Numbered from the stretch's first letter, positions 21,952-30,651 are shown. The stretch: 32,321 bases of DNA from JBAZYZ01 sp964361185 (GCA_964361185.1 CAYHZS010000002.1:1-32321), one strand, 5' to 3'. Notes: generated by a model not told the origin, from the sequence alone. A program made the numbers and translations.

Positions 21952-22529
21952 GTCATTTTATATACAGAACCGAAGCAATTATTCTTGGCGAAATGCCTAG
22001 TGGGGAAGATAACAAGATTTATTTTTTGCTAACCGAGGATTTGGGGTTCATCATGGCGCAGGCTACGGGGGTGCGTCATCTAAAATCAAAACTCCGTTTT
22101 CATTTATCGCTTTTCTCAAAAATCGGGGTTGAGCTTGTCCGCGGAAAAAACATCTGGCGGATAATCAACGTTTATCCGCGTGAGAAGGAGATTTTTTTTA
22201 AAACTAAGTACGTGAATATTTTCGCGCGTTTGGCGCAATTAATCCGGCGTATGGTGCATGGGGAGGTGCAAAATAAAAAACTCTTTGACGATGTACTACA
22301 AACAAGGATGTTTCTTGCCGAAAACATTCTTTCTAATAAGGAAGAAACTAGTGTAGAACTTATATCCGTTGCCCGAATTTTAAATTCCTTGGGTTATTTT
22401 ATCGCAGAAGGAAAGTATCAATCTATTTTGTACGGGCACATTGAGAAAGGAATACTTCGTAGGGCGTTATTACTTAGAAACGATTTGGTGAATGATATCA
22501 ATCTCGCGCTTAAGGAAAGCCATTTGTAA
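21948..22529 (+). CDS. recO: DNA repair protein RecO
   Basis: Recombination mediator that helps load RecA on SSB-coated DNA. The 193 residues start with the RecO OB fold (YRTEAIILGEMPSGEDNKIYFLLTEDLGF, KLRFHLSLFSKIGVELVRGKNIWRI) followed by a helical domain. It is shorter than the 230-260 residues usual for the family and no zinc-finger Cys are visible, as in other reduced RecO proteins. It is coupled to the alpha/beta hydrolase gene through an ATGA overlap. ssb and recA, its partners, lie further along the window. Confidence 0.82.
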   Translation: MSHFIYRTEAIILGEMPSGEDNKIYFLLTEDLGFIMAQATGVRHLKSKLRFHLSLFSKIGVELVRGKNIWRIINVYPREKEIFFKTKYVNIFARLAQLIRRMVHGEVQNKKLFDDVLQTRMFLAENILSNKEETSVELISVARILNSLGYFIAEGKYQSILYGHIEKGILRRALLLRNDLVNDINLALKESHL

Positions 22530-22536
22530 TGTGTTA

Positions 22537-22662
22537 ACCCTGTGAAATACTACGCCTTGTTTAGGTGGTATAATATACGGTGTAACTATTAGTTTCGTTT
22601 TTTATTTTTAACAACTTATTTTTGGTCTTGGCGCAGTTGGGCTGGGGGCCATTTCACAGGGT
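22537..22662. repeat. inverted-repeat-bounded element E3 (126 bp) containing a promoter
   Basis: ACCCTGTGAAAT at 22537-22548 and its perfect complement ATTTCACAGGGT at 22651-22662 flank the whole upstream region of the surface-protein gene, whose ATG is 2 bp beyond. A perfect extended -10 lies inside. Confidence 0.75.
22566..22574 (+). promoter_or_regulatory. consensus extended -10 promoter of surface-protein gene
   Basis: TGGTATAAT is a perfect TGN-TATAAT, about 90 nt before the ATG and between the arms of E3. No -35 match at 17 bp. Confidence 0.65.
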
Positions 22663-22664
22663 AA

Positions 22665-24611
22665 ATGTTCGAACCGAAAAAAGATGAGAGTTCTCTAGAT
22701 TCGCTTAAAAAGAGGCTGTATACGCGGAGCAGTTTTATCAGGAGGCCTCTTAGAAAAGGGCGTTTGGAGGCGCATGGCGATAATGTCGAGGAATCTTGGC
22801 ATCCGGAAACTGTTGCGGATATTTATCCAGAATTGCCCAAAAAAGAAAAAATAAAAATGGGGCTATTTAAAAAATTTTTCATAGGATCCGCCATTTTTTT
22901 TGTGCTGGCGATTTTATACGCGAGCTATCAGTTTTTTGTTGGAGGGAATCTCGTTTCGTCGAAGAATATAGACATTACGGTCATAGGGCCGGCTTTCTCT
23001 TCAGGAGGAGACGAACTTTCCCTCCAGGTTTCCATAGAGAACAGAAATAGCGTGCCTCTTGAATTCGCGAAGCTTTTTATTGAATATCCCAAGGGAGCCT
23101 CGAACCTTAATTCATCCACAACTCCGGATATGGTGAGAAAGAGCATCCCTCTCCCTAAGATTTCTGCCGGCGGAATTAACCAGCAAGTGGTAAAAGTTAC
23201 TCTTTACGGAGAAGAAGGTAGCCAGCAAGCAATTAAATTTATGCTTGAATACAGGGTACAGGGCTCAAACGCTATTTTTCGGAAGGAAAGTCCGTATCAG
23301 GTCCGCATAAGTTCCGCGCCGATAAATTTGGATTTGGAGGCTCCCAGGACGGTTAATTCAAGCCAGGAATTCATTCTGAAAATAAATATCTCGTCGAACG
23401 CGCCAAAAGATGTTCCAGGGGTATTGCTCTCGGTTGATTATCCGTCAGGGTTTGCCTTTAAAGATGCCAATCCGAAGCCCGCGTACGGCAATAATGTGTG
23501 GAAATTAGGTGATTTGCACACCGGAAGTTCCCGTTTGATTAGCGTGACGGGCGCACTCTCCGGCGAGGACGGCGAGGAGCGAACCGTCCGGATATTAAGC
23601 GGGTCGGCTTCTTCGGATGATGAAAAAACAATAGGTGTTATTTATAATTCCGTTTTTCGTACGATTTCTATACAGCGCCCATTTTTAGACGCGCAGGTTT
23701 ACTTGAACGGAGATTCTGGCGATAGTGTGACAATATACCCAGACGAAGAAGTAAAAGGTTTGGTAGTCTGGAAAAATAATCTTCCGACCAGAATTGTGAA
23801 CGCTAGCATCAGTGTTAAGTTTTCAGGCAGTGCTTTTGACAGGACTTCCGTGTCAGGGGATCGCGGATTCTATAATTCCTTGGATAATACGATTGTGTGG
23901 GATAAAAACAATGTCACGGATTTTGTGATAATTGAACCCGGGGAAACAGGCAAGATTTCGTTTACTTTCAGGCCATTACCCCTTTTTTCGTCCGGGAAAG
24001 GGATTATATCGAAGCCTGAGGTAAGTTTAAGTACCAAGGTGACAGGAGAAGTTAACGTGAGTGGTGGGGGAAGCAATGGGGAATCAGCTACGGTGTTGAA
24101 TGTTGCTAAGGTCTCAACAGGCCTCCAGCTTCTCGGGAGCGCTACTTATTCTGTAGGACCATTCAAAAATACCGGACCGATACCGCCGGTTGCCGATTTA
24201 GAAACCACCTATACCGTCACATGGAACGTCAGGAATTCCTCGAATGACGTGACAGGAGCGGTAGTTACGACAACCCTCCCCCCATATGTTAAGTGGTTTA
24301 ACCGTATTTACCCGGAGGATGAAGATTTGTCATATGATGAAAACACTAAAACCGTGACTTGGAGGATTGGGACCATTTCGGCCGGAGTAGGGTACGGAAG
24401 TTTGGCCAGAGAAACATCTTTCCAAGTGAAGCTTGTTCCATCACTCTCTCACGTGGGGAGTTCGGTGAGGATCATAAACGAAACTGCTTTTTCCGGAACA
24501 GACACGTTCGCCGGAATTTTATTGAAAGGAAGCAAGATACCGCTTACTACCAGAATGAACAATGATCCTGGTTTTAAGCCCAATGACGACATTGTTGTTT
24601 CTCCAGAGTAA
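22665..24611 (+). CDS. large single-pass surface protein with repeated Ig-like domains
   Basis: A 648-residue protein with a 70-residue basic cytoplasmic N-terminus, a membrane helix at about 71-92 (FFIGSAIFFVLAILYASYQFF) and a long extracellular part. The exterior is Ser/Thr/Asn-rich and beta-rich, with three or four domains of DUF11/CARDB-like type: VSIENRNSVPLEFAKLFIEYP, ILKINISSNAPKDVPGVLLSVDYPSGF, KGLVVWKNNLPTRIVNASISVKFSG and YTVTWNVRNSSNDVTGAVVTTTLPPYV. Such proteins are common on CPR cells, and attachment to hosts has been suggested for them; no specific ligand can be named. No sortase or lipoprotein signal is seen. Upstream, inverted repeats flank its promoter. Confidence 0.85.
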   Translation: MFEPKKDESSLDSLKKRLYTRSSFIRRPLRKGRLEAHGDNVEESWHPETVADIYPELPKKEKIKMGLFKKFFIGSAIFFVLAILYASYQFFVGGNLVSSKNIDITVIGPAFSSGGDELSLQVSIENRNSVPLEFAKLFIEYPKGASNLNSSTTPDMVRKSIPLPKISAGGINQQVVKVTLYGEEGSQQAIKFMLEYRVQGSNAIFRKESPYQVRISSAPINLDLEAPRTVNSSQEFILKINISSNAPKDVPGVLLSVDYPSGFAFKDANPKPAYGNNVWKLGDLHTGSSRLISVTGALSGEDGEERTVRILSGSASSDDEKTIGVIYNSVFRTISIQRPFLDAQVYLNGDSGDSVTIYPDEEVKGLVVWKNNLPTRIVNASISVKFSGSAFDRTSVSGDRGFYNSLDNTIVWDKNNVTDFVIIEPGETGKISFTFRPLPLFSSGKGIISKPEVSLSTKVTGEVNVSGGGSNGESATVLNVAKVSTGLQLLGSATYSVGPFKNTGPIPPVADLETTYTVTWNVRNSSNDVTGAVVTTTLPPYVKWFNRIYPEDEDLSYDENTKTVTWRIGTISAGVGYGSLARETSFQVKLVPSLSHVGSSVRIINETAFSGTDTFAGILLKGSKIPLTTRMNNDPGFKPNDDIVVSPE

Positions 24612-24622
24612 TGTTAGAAATG

Positions 24623-24628
24623 TATAAT
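24623..24628 (+). promoter_or_regulatory. -10 box of glyS
   Basis: A perfect TATAAT preceded by TG and ending 7 nt before the glyS ATG, so the message should be leaderless. Confidence 0.55.
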
Positions 24629-24635
24629 CAAATAT

Positions 24636-25979
24636 ATGGCAAGTAAAATTGAAACGAAACTAGACAAAATAGTGTCTCTCGCCAAAAGGCGAGGCTTTAT
24701 TTATCAGGGTTCTGAAATATACGGGGGACTCTCAGGAATATATGACTATGGACCTCTTGGGGTTGAACTTCGCCACAACATAAAGCAGCATTTTTGGAAA
24801 AAATTTATAACTGAACGCGAGGATGTATACGGAATGAGCGCGGCAATTTTGATGCCAGAGAGAGTATGGGAAGCCTCAGGTCATACCGAGCTTTTTACCG
24901 ACCCTTTGGTAGAATGCAAACTTTGCCATGAGCGTGTTCGCGCGGATCAGCCGGAAGTTATATCTAACCATGAAGAAGTCCATAAAAAAGACAAGAAAAA
25001 GATTGAATGGTCTGAACCGCAAGTTTTCAACTTGCTGGTCGAAACAAAATTGGGTGCTTCGGAAAAAACCGCTACAAATGTCTACCTTAGAGGGGAAATT
25101 ACTCAAGGTGTTCATGTAAATTTCAAGAACATTCTTGACTCGATGCATCCGAGGATTCCTTTTGGGATAGGTCAGATTGGTAAGGCTTTCAGGAATGAAA
25201 TTACTCCGAGAGATTTTTTATTCCGCCAACGGGAATTTGAACAGATGGAATTGCAGTATTACATTAAACCGAATGAGCAAATTGGCTTGGAAATGTTTGA
25301 AATATGGAAACATCATTCGCTTGAGTGGTATTACAGTCTCGGTTTCTCCAAAGATAGCCTAAGATTACGCCAACATGGTCCGGATGAAAGGGCCCATTAT
25401 GCCAAAGATGCCTGGGATATTGAATACAATACGCCGTTTGCCGGGTGGAAAGAGGCTTGGGGCGTACACCATCGGGGAGACTGGGACCTTAAAAGGCATA
25501 GCGAATATTCTGGCGTAGACATGTCATATTATGACGAAACGACGAAAGAACGCTTTATTCCCTGGGACATAGAATGTTCCGGCGGAGTCGATCGTGCGGT
25601 ACTGTTTTTGCTTCTTGAGAGCTATACGGAAGATGAAATGAACGGCGAGTTGCGCGCTTACCTAAAATTTAACCCTCGGGTGGCGCCGATTAAAGCGGCC
25701 GTTTTTCCGCTTCTTAAAAATAAACCGGAACTCGTGGAAAAAGCGCGCACGGTATACGAAGCTTTGAAGAAAGAATTCGGCGCGATTATGTTCGACGACA
25801 ATGGTAATATTGGCAAGCGCTACAGGAGGCAGGACGAAATCGGCACGCCGTACTGCATCACGATAGATTTCGACACGTTGGGCGATGACACGGTGACTAT
25901 CCGTGACCGCGATACCGGGAAGCAGGACAGAGTCCCTGTAAATGAGCTTATTCCGTTTTTTAAGCAAACAATTCTTTAG
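24636..25979 (+). CDS. glyS: glycyl-tRNA synthetase (dimeric alpha2 type)
   Basis: Class II synthetase for tRNA-Gly; 447 residues, the single-chain type. The N-terminus IVSLAKRRGFIYQGSEIYGGLSGIYDYGPLGVELRHNIK is the family signature. Motif 2 region GIGQIGKAFRNEITPRDFLFRQREFEQMELQYY and motif 3 region WDIECSGGVDRAVLFLL are intact. The C-terminal anticodon-binding domain runs from about residue 345 (RVAPIKAAVFPLLKNK) to the end. The short CxxC in ECKLCHERVRADQ is part of the family insertion, with the second metal pair not evident. Standalone gene after the surface protein. Confidence 0.96.
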   Translation: MASKIETKLDKIVSLAKRRGFIYQGSEIYGGLSGIYDYGPLGVELRHNIKQHFWKKFITEREDVYGMSAAILMPERVWEASGHTELFTDPLVECKLCHERVRADQPEVISNHEEVHKKDKKKIEWSEPQVFNLLVETKLGASEKTATNVYLRGEITQGVHVNFKNILDSMHPRIPFGIGQIGKAFRNEITPRDFLFRQREFEQMELQYYIKPNEQIGLEMFEIWKHHSLEWYYSLGFSKDSLRLRQHGPDERAHYAKDAWDIEYNTPFAGWKEAWGVHHRGDWDLKRHSEYSGVDMSYYDETTKERFIPWDIECSGGVDRAVLFLLLESYTEDEMNGELRAYLKFNPRVAPIKAAVFPLLKNKPELVEKARTVYEALKKEFGAIMFDDNGNIGKRYRRQDEIGTPYCITIDFDTLGDDTVTIRDRDTGKQDRVPVNELIPFFKQTIL

Positions 25980-25982
25980 TAG

Positions 25983-26002
25983 TTGTTGGTTGTGGAGTTT
26001 GG
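25983..26002 (+). repeat. short heptad-like array before the AI-2E-family gene
   Basis: TTGTTGG, TTGTGGAG and TTTGG: the family flavour is clear, but the register slips by one base after two units. Confidence 0.4.
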
Positions 26003-26024
26003 TTGTATCATAGATTCAACTTAT

Positions 26025-27098
26025 ATGGAGAATAATCGAATGACGATCAATATTGGATGGGGGACAATGATTCGCGCAATTTTGGTAGTCCTCCTGTTCG
26101 TTGCGATTTATATACTGAAAGACATAGTACTTATTATATTGACGGCAGTCATTCTTGCTTCTTCCATAGAGCCGGCGACGAGATGGCTTGTAAGGTATAA
26201 ATTCCCGCGCGTAATCGCGGTTATCACGCTGTTTGCCGCCGTTATAGTCTTGTTTGCGGGAGTGTTTTATTTTTTTCTGCCACCACTTCTGGATGACCTT
26301 TCTGGTTTTATTTCTTCAATACCTGACTATCTGCAGTCCTTTAGTTTTAGTGGCAATACTTCTCTATCGTCGCTTTTCGGATCGCAAGGTGTGATGGACG
26401 ACCTTTCCGGAGTTGCTCTGTCTCCGAAAGAATTCGTAAGCGAACTCAAAACTGCCTTCTTTGATTTTTCTGGGGGGATATTCCATGGTGTTAATATTAT
26501 TTTTGGGGGTCTTCTTTCCTTTGTCCTTATCGTTGTTATCTCCTTTTATTTGGCTGTACAGGAGAGAGGGATAGAGAACTTTTTGAAGGTAGTTACTCCG
26601 CTCAAGCATGAAAAATATGTAATTGACTTATGGACGCGTACCCAACATAAAATCGGGCTTTGGATGCAGGGACAGCTTATTCTCGGGCTCCTTATGGGGG
26701 TTTTTGTGTATTTGGGTCTGGCTATTTTAAATGTTCCATACGCGCTTCTTCTCGGAGTCCTTGCCGCTTTTTTCGAACTGATTCCTCTTTTCGGGCCTAT
26801 TTTGGCGGCGGTGCCGGCAGTAGCTATTGCTTTCATAAACATTGGTCCGACTATCGGACTCATAGTTATAGGGTTTTATGTAATTATGCAACAATTTGAA
26901 AATCATCTCATTTACCCATTGGTCGTGAGAAAAGTCATCGGTGTCCCTCCGTTGGTCGTTATACTCGCGCTTCTTATTTTTGGCAAACTTTTCGGTTTTC
27001 TCGGTCTTATAATCGCCGTGCCGGCGGTAACTATGTTGCTAGAAATAGCTGACGATATAGAAAAAAGCAAAGGTGCCAGGAGAAGCAAGGCAGCGTAG
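26025..27098 (+). CDS. AI-2E-family (PerM/YdiK-like) membrane transporter
   Basis: A 357-residue polytopic protein from the ATG at 26025 (another ATG at 26040; the frame also extends upstream to a TTG inside the heptad array). It has about eight membrane segments in the family layout: a first block (AILVVLLFVAIYILKDIVLIILTAVILASSIEPATRWL), FPRVIAVITLFAAVIVLFAGVFYFFLPPLL, a soluble central region, then GLWMQGQLILGLLMGVFVYLGLAILNVPYALLLGVLAAFFELIPLFGPILAAVPAV, and VIGVPPLVVILALLIFGKLFGFLGLIIAVPA. The family name comes from an autoinducer-2 exporter, but many members move other solutes, so the substrate is unknown. Confidence 0.92.
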   Translation: MENNRMTINIGWGTMIRAILVVLLFVAIYILKDIVLIILTAVILASSIEPATRWLVRYKFPRVIAVITLFAAVIVLFAGVFYFFLPPLLDDLSGFISSIPDYLQSFSFSGNTSLSSLFGSQGVMDDLSGVALSPKEFVSELKTAFFDFSGGIFHGVNIIFGGLLSFVLIVVISFYLAVQERGIENFLKVVTPLKHEKYVIDLWTRTQHKIGLWMQGQLILGLLMGVFVYLGLAILNVPYALLLGVLAAFFELIPLFGPILAAVPAVAIAFINIGPTIGLIVIGFYVIMQQFENHLIYPLVVRKVIGVPPLVVILALLIFGKLFGFLGLIIAVPAVTMLLEIADDIEKSKGARRSKAA

Positions 27099-27255
27099 TC
27101 GTCTCCGGTTCGTCTTCGTATAAAGCTTTCGCTTTTCGTCAGCTCCGTTAAGAGGCCGCGTTTACGCAGTTGGCGGATTTTTAGCTGAAAACTGGAAAAT
27201 TTTATGAAAATTGATATTGTATGGTATCAGGAGGATACAGCCTGCTATTGAAGAG

Positions 27256-28809
27256 ATGAAAGAAACTTTTTACTTAACGACAGCCATACATTATGCTAAT
27301 GCCGCGCCTCATATAGGGCACGCGTACGAAGATGTACTCGCGGACATTATTGCTCGTTACAAACGGTCGCGCGGTTTCGACGTGTATTTTTTGACGGGAA
27401 CGGACGAGCACGGCTCAAACATTTTACGCAAGGCAAAAGAGGAAGGTATTGGCCCTCAGGCTCTTGTTGATAAAAATAAGGCCTTATTTCAGGATCTTTT
27501 TGATAAACTTTCTGTTTCGTACGACGACTTCATAAGAACCTCTGACAAAAATAAGCATTGGCCCGGAGCTGTGGCTTTATGGGAAGCTCTCCAAGCAAAG
27601 GGGGATATTTATAAAAAGAAATACAGCGGTCTTTATTGCGTGGGATGCGAAGAATTTAAGACGGAAAAAGACCTGGTCTTAGGCAAATGCCCTGAGCACG
27701 ACAGGGTTCCGGAAATAATTGAGGAAGAGAATTATTTTTTCAGGGCTTCCAAATATAGCAGTGAAATTTTAAACAAAATCGAGTCAGGAGAAATAAAAAT
27801 TACTCCTGATTTCAGAAAAAGTGAAATTGTCTCGTTCCTTAAAGAGGGTTTTGAGGACGTAAGCTTATCCAGAGCGGAAGGGGATATCCCCTGGGGGATT
27901 CCCGTACCCGGAGACGCTTCTCAGACAATGTATGTTTGGTGCGATGCTCTGACAAACTATATTTCCGCCTTGGGTTATGGCAGAGATAGAGAGCTTTTTG
28001 AAAAATACTGGCCGGCAAACATGCATATAGTCGGTAAGGGAATCTTCCGTTTTCACGCGGCACTTTGGCCAGCCATGCTTTTATCAGCTGGTATCCAATT
28101 ACCTAAGGAGATTTTCGTCCATGGATACATTACCTCCGGAGGGAAGAAAATGTCTAAAACGATTGGCAATGTCGTGGACCCAAAAGAAATTGTTGATAAG
28201 TACGGGGCGGAAGCATTTCGCTATTTTATGGCGCGCGAGATATCTCCTTTCGAGGACGGGGATTTTACGGAGGAAAAATTTGTAACTGCCTATAACGCCA
28301 ATCTGGCGAACGGCCTGGGTAACCTGGTGTCGCGGGTTCTTAAAATGTCCGAAACCTATTTTGGAGGAATAGTTAAGGGGACGAATCCGGAAAACGTTCC
28401 GATAAAAGAACATATAGGAATGCTCGAGGGAGAAGAACAAATTGACGGCTTCAGTCTTCCGTACATCATACAGGAAAAAAGAATACCCCGGTATCAGGAA
28501 TGGATGGATAAATACGAGATCCAGCGCGGGAGCGATGTAGTCTGGAGATTAATTCAAGAACTTGATGGCTACGTATCTTCCTATGAGCCGTTCAAACTGG
28601 TAAAAACCGACAAATCAAAAACGGAAGATATTTTGTGGAATCTGCTCTACGGACTTTATTATGTTGGAAAAATGATAGAGCCGATATTGCCTGATACAAG
28701 CACTAAGATAAGCGCTCTTCTCGGCGCATCAATCGGCCAAAACGGCGAACCGGTGTCTTTTTCCACAAAATCCCTCGAAAATCCTCTTTTTATCCGTATC
28801 GGAGAATAG
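27256..28809 (+). CDS. metG: methionyl-tRNA synthetase
   Basis: Charges initiator and elongator tRNA-Met; class I, 517 residues from the ATG at 27256. The frame extends to a TTG at 27211, but MKETFYLTTAIHYANAAPHIGHAYEDV is the family start. The HIGH motif is PHIGHAYED, followed by FLTGTDEHGSNI. The zinc knuckle retains CVGCEEFKTEKDLVLGKCPEH (three Cys and a His), and the KMSKS motif is KKMSKTIGN. The C-terminal helical anticodon domain is complete; the extra tRNA-binding (EMAP-like) domain of longer MetRS is missing. tatD starts 2 bp after the stop, so the two are co-transcribed, an arrangement common in bacteria. Confidence 0.97.
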   Translation: MKETFYLTTAIHYANAAPHIGHAYEDVLADIIARYKRSRGFDVYFLTGTDEHGSNILRKAKEEGIGPQALVDKNKALFQDLFDKLSVSYDDFIRTSDKNKHWPGAVALWEALQAKGDIYKKKYSGLYCVGCEEFKTEKDLVLGKCPEHDRVPEIIEEENYFFRASKYSSEILNKIESGEIKITPDFRKSEIVSFLKEGFEDVSLSRAEGDIPWGIPVPGDASQTMYVWCDALTNYISALGYGRDRELFEKYWPANMHIVGKGIFRFHAALWPAMLLSAGIQLPKEIFVHGYITSGGKKMSKTIGNVVDPKEIVDKYGAEAFRYFMAREISPFEDGDFTEEKFVTAYNANLANGLGNLVSRVLKMSETYFGGIVKGTNPENVPIKEHIGMLEGEEQIDGFSLPYIIQEKRIPRYQEWMDKYEIQRGSDVVWRLIQELDGYVSSYEPFKLVKTDKSKTEDILWNLLYGLYYVGKMIEPILPDTSTKISALLGASIGQNGEPVSFSTKSLENPLFIRIGE

Positions 28810-28811
28810 GC

Positions 28812-29597
28812 ATGCGGTTCTTTGACGCGCATTCTCACATACACGGCAAAGAATTCGACGCCGATCGAAGCGAAGTCTTGGCGCGCATGCGCGCAACGGA
28901 CGTTTCAACAATTACTGTCGGTACACATTTTGAAAGTTCTGAGAAAGCTGTCGCATTGGCGGAAAAAGAAAAAAATATTTGGGCAACAGTGGGGCTTCAT
29001 CCGACTGATACCAAAGAATCGTTTGATTATGAAGCCTATAAAAAATTGGCATTGTCCCCGCGCGTTGTGGCGATAGGCGAGTGTGGCTTGGATTATTTCT
29101 GGGAAGGAGATGGTGATGAGCGCGAAAAGCAAAAAGAAAAATTCAAGACTCAAATAAATCTCGCGCTTGAAATAGGTAAGCCTATAATGATACATAGTCG
29201 GCCGTCCCGCGGGAGTATGGATGCGTACGAAAATGTCTTGGATATTCTAACCTCTAACTTCTCACTCCCAACCTCCCAATCTCCCGGCAACGTGCATTTT
29301 TTTGTCGGTAACGAAAAGATCGCACGTAGATTTCTCGAACTTGGTTTTACGATGTCCTTTACGGGAGTAATTACTTTTGCGCGAGATTATGACGAGGTTA
29401 TAAAATTTTTGCCATTGAGTTCTATTTTATCCGAGACAGACTGTCCCTATGTTTCCCCCGTGCCATACCGCGGGAAGCGCAACGAGCCGGCTTACGTGGC
29501 GGAAGTGGCCAGGAAGATTGCGGAAATAAAAGATATTTCAATTGACCAGACAGTCTCTGCCATTGCCGGAAACATCAACCGCGTCTTCGGGGTTTAA
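28812..29597 (+). CDS. tatD: TatD-family metal-dependent DNase
   Basis: A TIM-barrel metallo-hydrolase (3'-5' exonuclease or repair function in the family); 261 residues. Metal ligands are visible: HSHIH in FFDAHSHIHGKEFD, the Glu of GECGLDYFW, the His of MIHSRPS, and the Asp of SETDCPYVSPVPYRGKRNEP. Between AYENVLDIL and GNVHFFVGN lies a Ser/Pro/Thr-rich stretch (TSNFSLPTSQSP) encoded by a 7-bp-period array; the loop usually leads straight to the H-C-F-S-G strand, here HFFVGN. The site is away from the active centre, so the enzyme is probably functional. Confidence 0.95.
   Translation: MRFFDAHSHIHGKEFDADRSEVLARMRATDVSTITVGTHFESSEKAVALAEKEKNIWATVGLHPTDTKESFDYEAYKKLALSPRVVAIGECGLDYFWEGDGDEREKQKEKFKTQINLALEIGKPIMIHSRPSRGSMDAYENVLDILTSNFSLPTSQSPGNVHFFVGNEKIARRFLELGFTMSFTGVITFARDYDEVIKFLPLSSILSETDCPYVSPVPYRGKRNEPAYVAEVARKIAEIKDISIDQTVSAIAGNINRVFGV
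29247..29288 (-). repeat. heptad array in frame inside tatD
   Basis: CTAACCT, CTAACTT, CTCACTC, CCAACCT, CCCAATC and TCCCGGC in exact register, read in frame as TSNFSLPTSQSPG. Confidence 0.7.
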
Positions 29598-29624
29598 CTT
29601 CCAGTGTTGCCGTACGAGCAACTT

Positions 29625-29653
29625 TTGACTTACTGTTGGTCATTTGGTAGTAT
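29625..29653 (+). promoter_or_regulatory. strong promoter of rpsF-ssb
   Basis: TTGACT, exactly 17 bp, then TAGTAT with an upstream TGG (extended -10). The start codon is 16 nt beyond the -10. This is the best full -35/-10 promoter in the window. Confidence 0.75.
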
Positions 29654-29669
29654 GCCTCAATAGAAAATT

Positions 29670-30149
29670 ATGACTGAAAATGACGACAAAGGGAGCAAAA
29701 TCTATGAAGTTGGCTACCTCCTTGTGCCTGAGCTTTCCGAAAGCGCAGTAGCCGAAGAGGTCGGTAATTTAAAGTCTCTTATTTTGGACACCGTCGGCGC
29801 AGCCGAGATTGGAAGTGAAATGCCTAAAATGATTGACTTAAGCTACCAAATGGAGAAACGTGTCGGGTCCAAGAAAGTATTTTATACCAAAGCTCATTTC
29901 GGCTGGATTAAATTTGAGCTTCACTCCGGGAAAATTGCCGACGTGAAAGAATCTCTCGCCAAAAACAATAAAATAATTCGTTTCCTAATTATTAAGACTG
30001 TTCGCGAAAATACCATGGTGGCGAAGAAAGTGTTTGTGCGCCAACCCGAAGCGGCAGCGCGTAAAAAACCTGGGATTGCCGGCGAGCAGGCTCCGGCCAT
30101 GACGGAAGAAGAAATGGACAAAACAATTGAGGAATTAGTTATTGAATAA
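29670..30149 (+). CDS. rpsF: 30S ribosomal protein bS6
   Basis: Binds 16S rRNA with bS18. The 159 residues comprise a ferredoxin-like core (KIYEVGYLLVPELSESAVAEEVGNLKSLI, IDLSYQMEKRVGSKKVFYTKAHFGWIKFEL, IIRFLIIKTVRENTMV), and an extended C-terminal tail after about residue 118 rich in Ala, Pro and Glu, longer than in many bacteria. It opens the conserved rpsF-ssb-rpsR cluster and has its own promoter. Confidence 0.95.
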   Translation: MTENDDKGSKIYEVGYLLVPELSESAVAEEVGNLKSLILDTVGAAEIGSEMPKMIDLSYQMEKRVGSKKVFYTKAHFGWIKFELHSGKIADVKESLAKNNKIIRFLIIKTVRENTMVAKKVFVRQPEAAARKKPGIAGEQAPAMTEEEMDKTIEELVIE

Positions 30150-30152
30150 AAA

Positions 30153-30221
30153 TTAGAAGTTAAAGATGAGAAGTTGGCAGTTAGGAAATCAAATTTCCAA
30201 TCTCCAACTTCCAATATCAAA
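30153..30221. repeat. inverted pair of heptad arrays between rpsF and ssb
   Basis: Plus units TTAGAAG, TTAAAGA, TGAGAAG, TTGGCAG and TTAGGAA (30153-30187) face minus units TTTCCAA, TCTCCAA, CTTCCAA and TATCAAA (30194-30221). The two arms can fold on each other into an imperfect hairpin of about 20 bp with a small loop. It ends 4 bp before the ssb ATG. Confidence 0.78.
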
Positions 30222-30225
30222 ATTC

Positions 30226-30651
30226 ATGTACGTCAATAAAGCGCTAATTTACGGCAACTTAACCCGCGATCCGGAATTAAAGTCTCTTCCTTCGGGAAAC
30301 AAAGTGTGCAGTTTTTCCATAGCTACAAATCGGGTGTGGAAGGGAGAAGACGGTTCAAAAAAGGAGGCTGTCGATTATCACAATATTGTCGTCTTCGGCA
30401 GGCAGGCTGAAACGAGCGCCCAGTATTTAAGAAAAGGAGCAGGCGTTTTTATAGAAGGAAGGATGCAAACGCGGAGCTGGGAGCAGGAAGGGCAGAAAAA
30501 ATACCGCACGGAAATTGTGGCTGACAGAGTGCAATTTGGTCCGCGTCCCGGCGGAGGGGGAGGAAGCGCACCTCAAGCGGTGGCTCCCGTGGAGACACCG
30601 GCAATTGAGTATCCGGAAGAAGACATAAATCCGGAAGACATTCCGTTTTAA
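30226..30651 (+). CDS. ssb: single-stranded DNA-binding protein
   Basis: Coats ssDNA in replication and repair; 141 residues from the ATG at 30226. The frame extends back to 30166 through the heptad arrays, but MYVNKALIYGNLTRDPELKSLPSGNKVCSFSIATNR is the true OB-fold start. The body shows WKGEDGSKKEAVDYHNIVVFGRQAE and YRTEIVADRVQFG; a Gly-rich linker and the acidic tip EDINPEDIPF, which recruits partner proteins such as RecO, complete it. Confidence 0.96.
   Translation: MYVNKALIYGNLTRDPELKSLPSGNKVCSFSIATNRVWKGEDGSKKEAVDYHNIVVFGRQAETSAQYLRKGAGVFIEGRMQTRSWEQEGQKKYRTEIVADRVQFGPRPGGGGGSAPQAVAPVETPAIEYPEEDINPEDIPF

Noticed and set aside
27211..27255. Upstream TTG start of metG
   Set aside because: The extra 15 residues are not family-like; the protein begins naturally at the ATG at 27256. 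AGGAGG near 27229 is too far from that ATG to be its ribosome site.
27099..27255. Possible small gene or RNA between the AI-2E-family gene and metG
   Set aside because: No supported frame or clear fold; only some AT-rich promoter-like bases.
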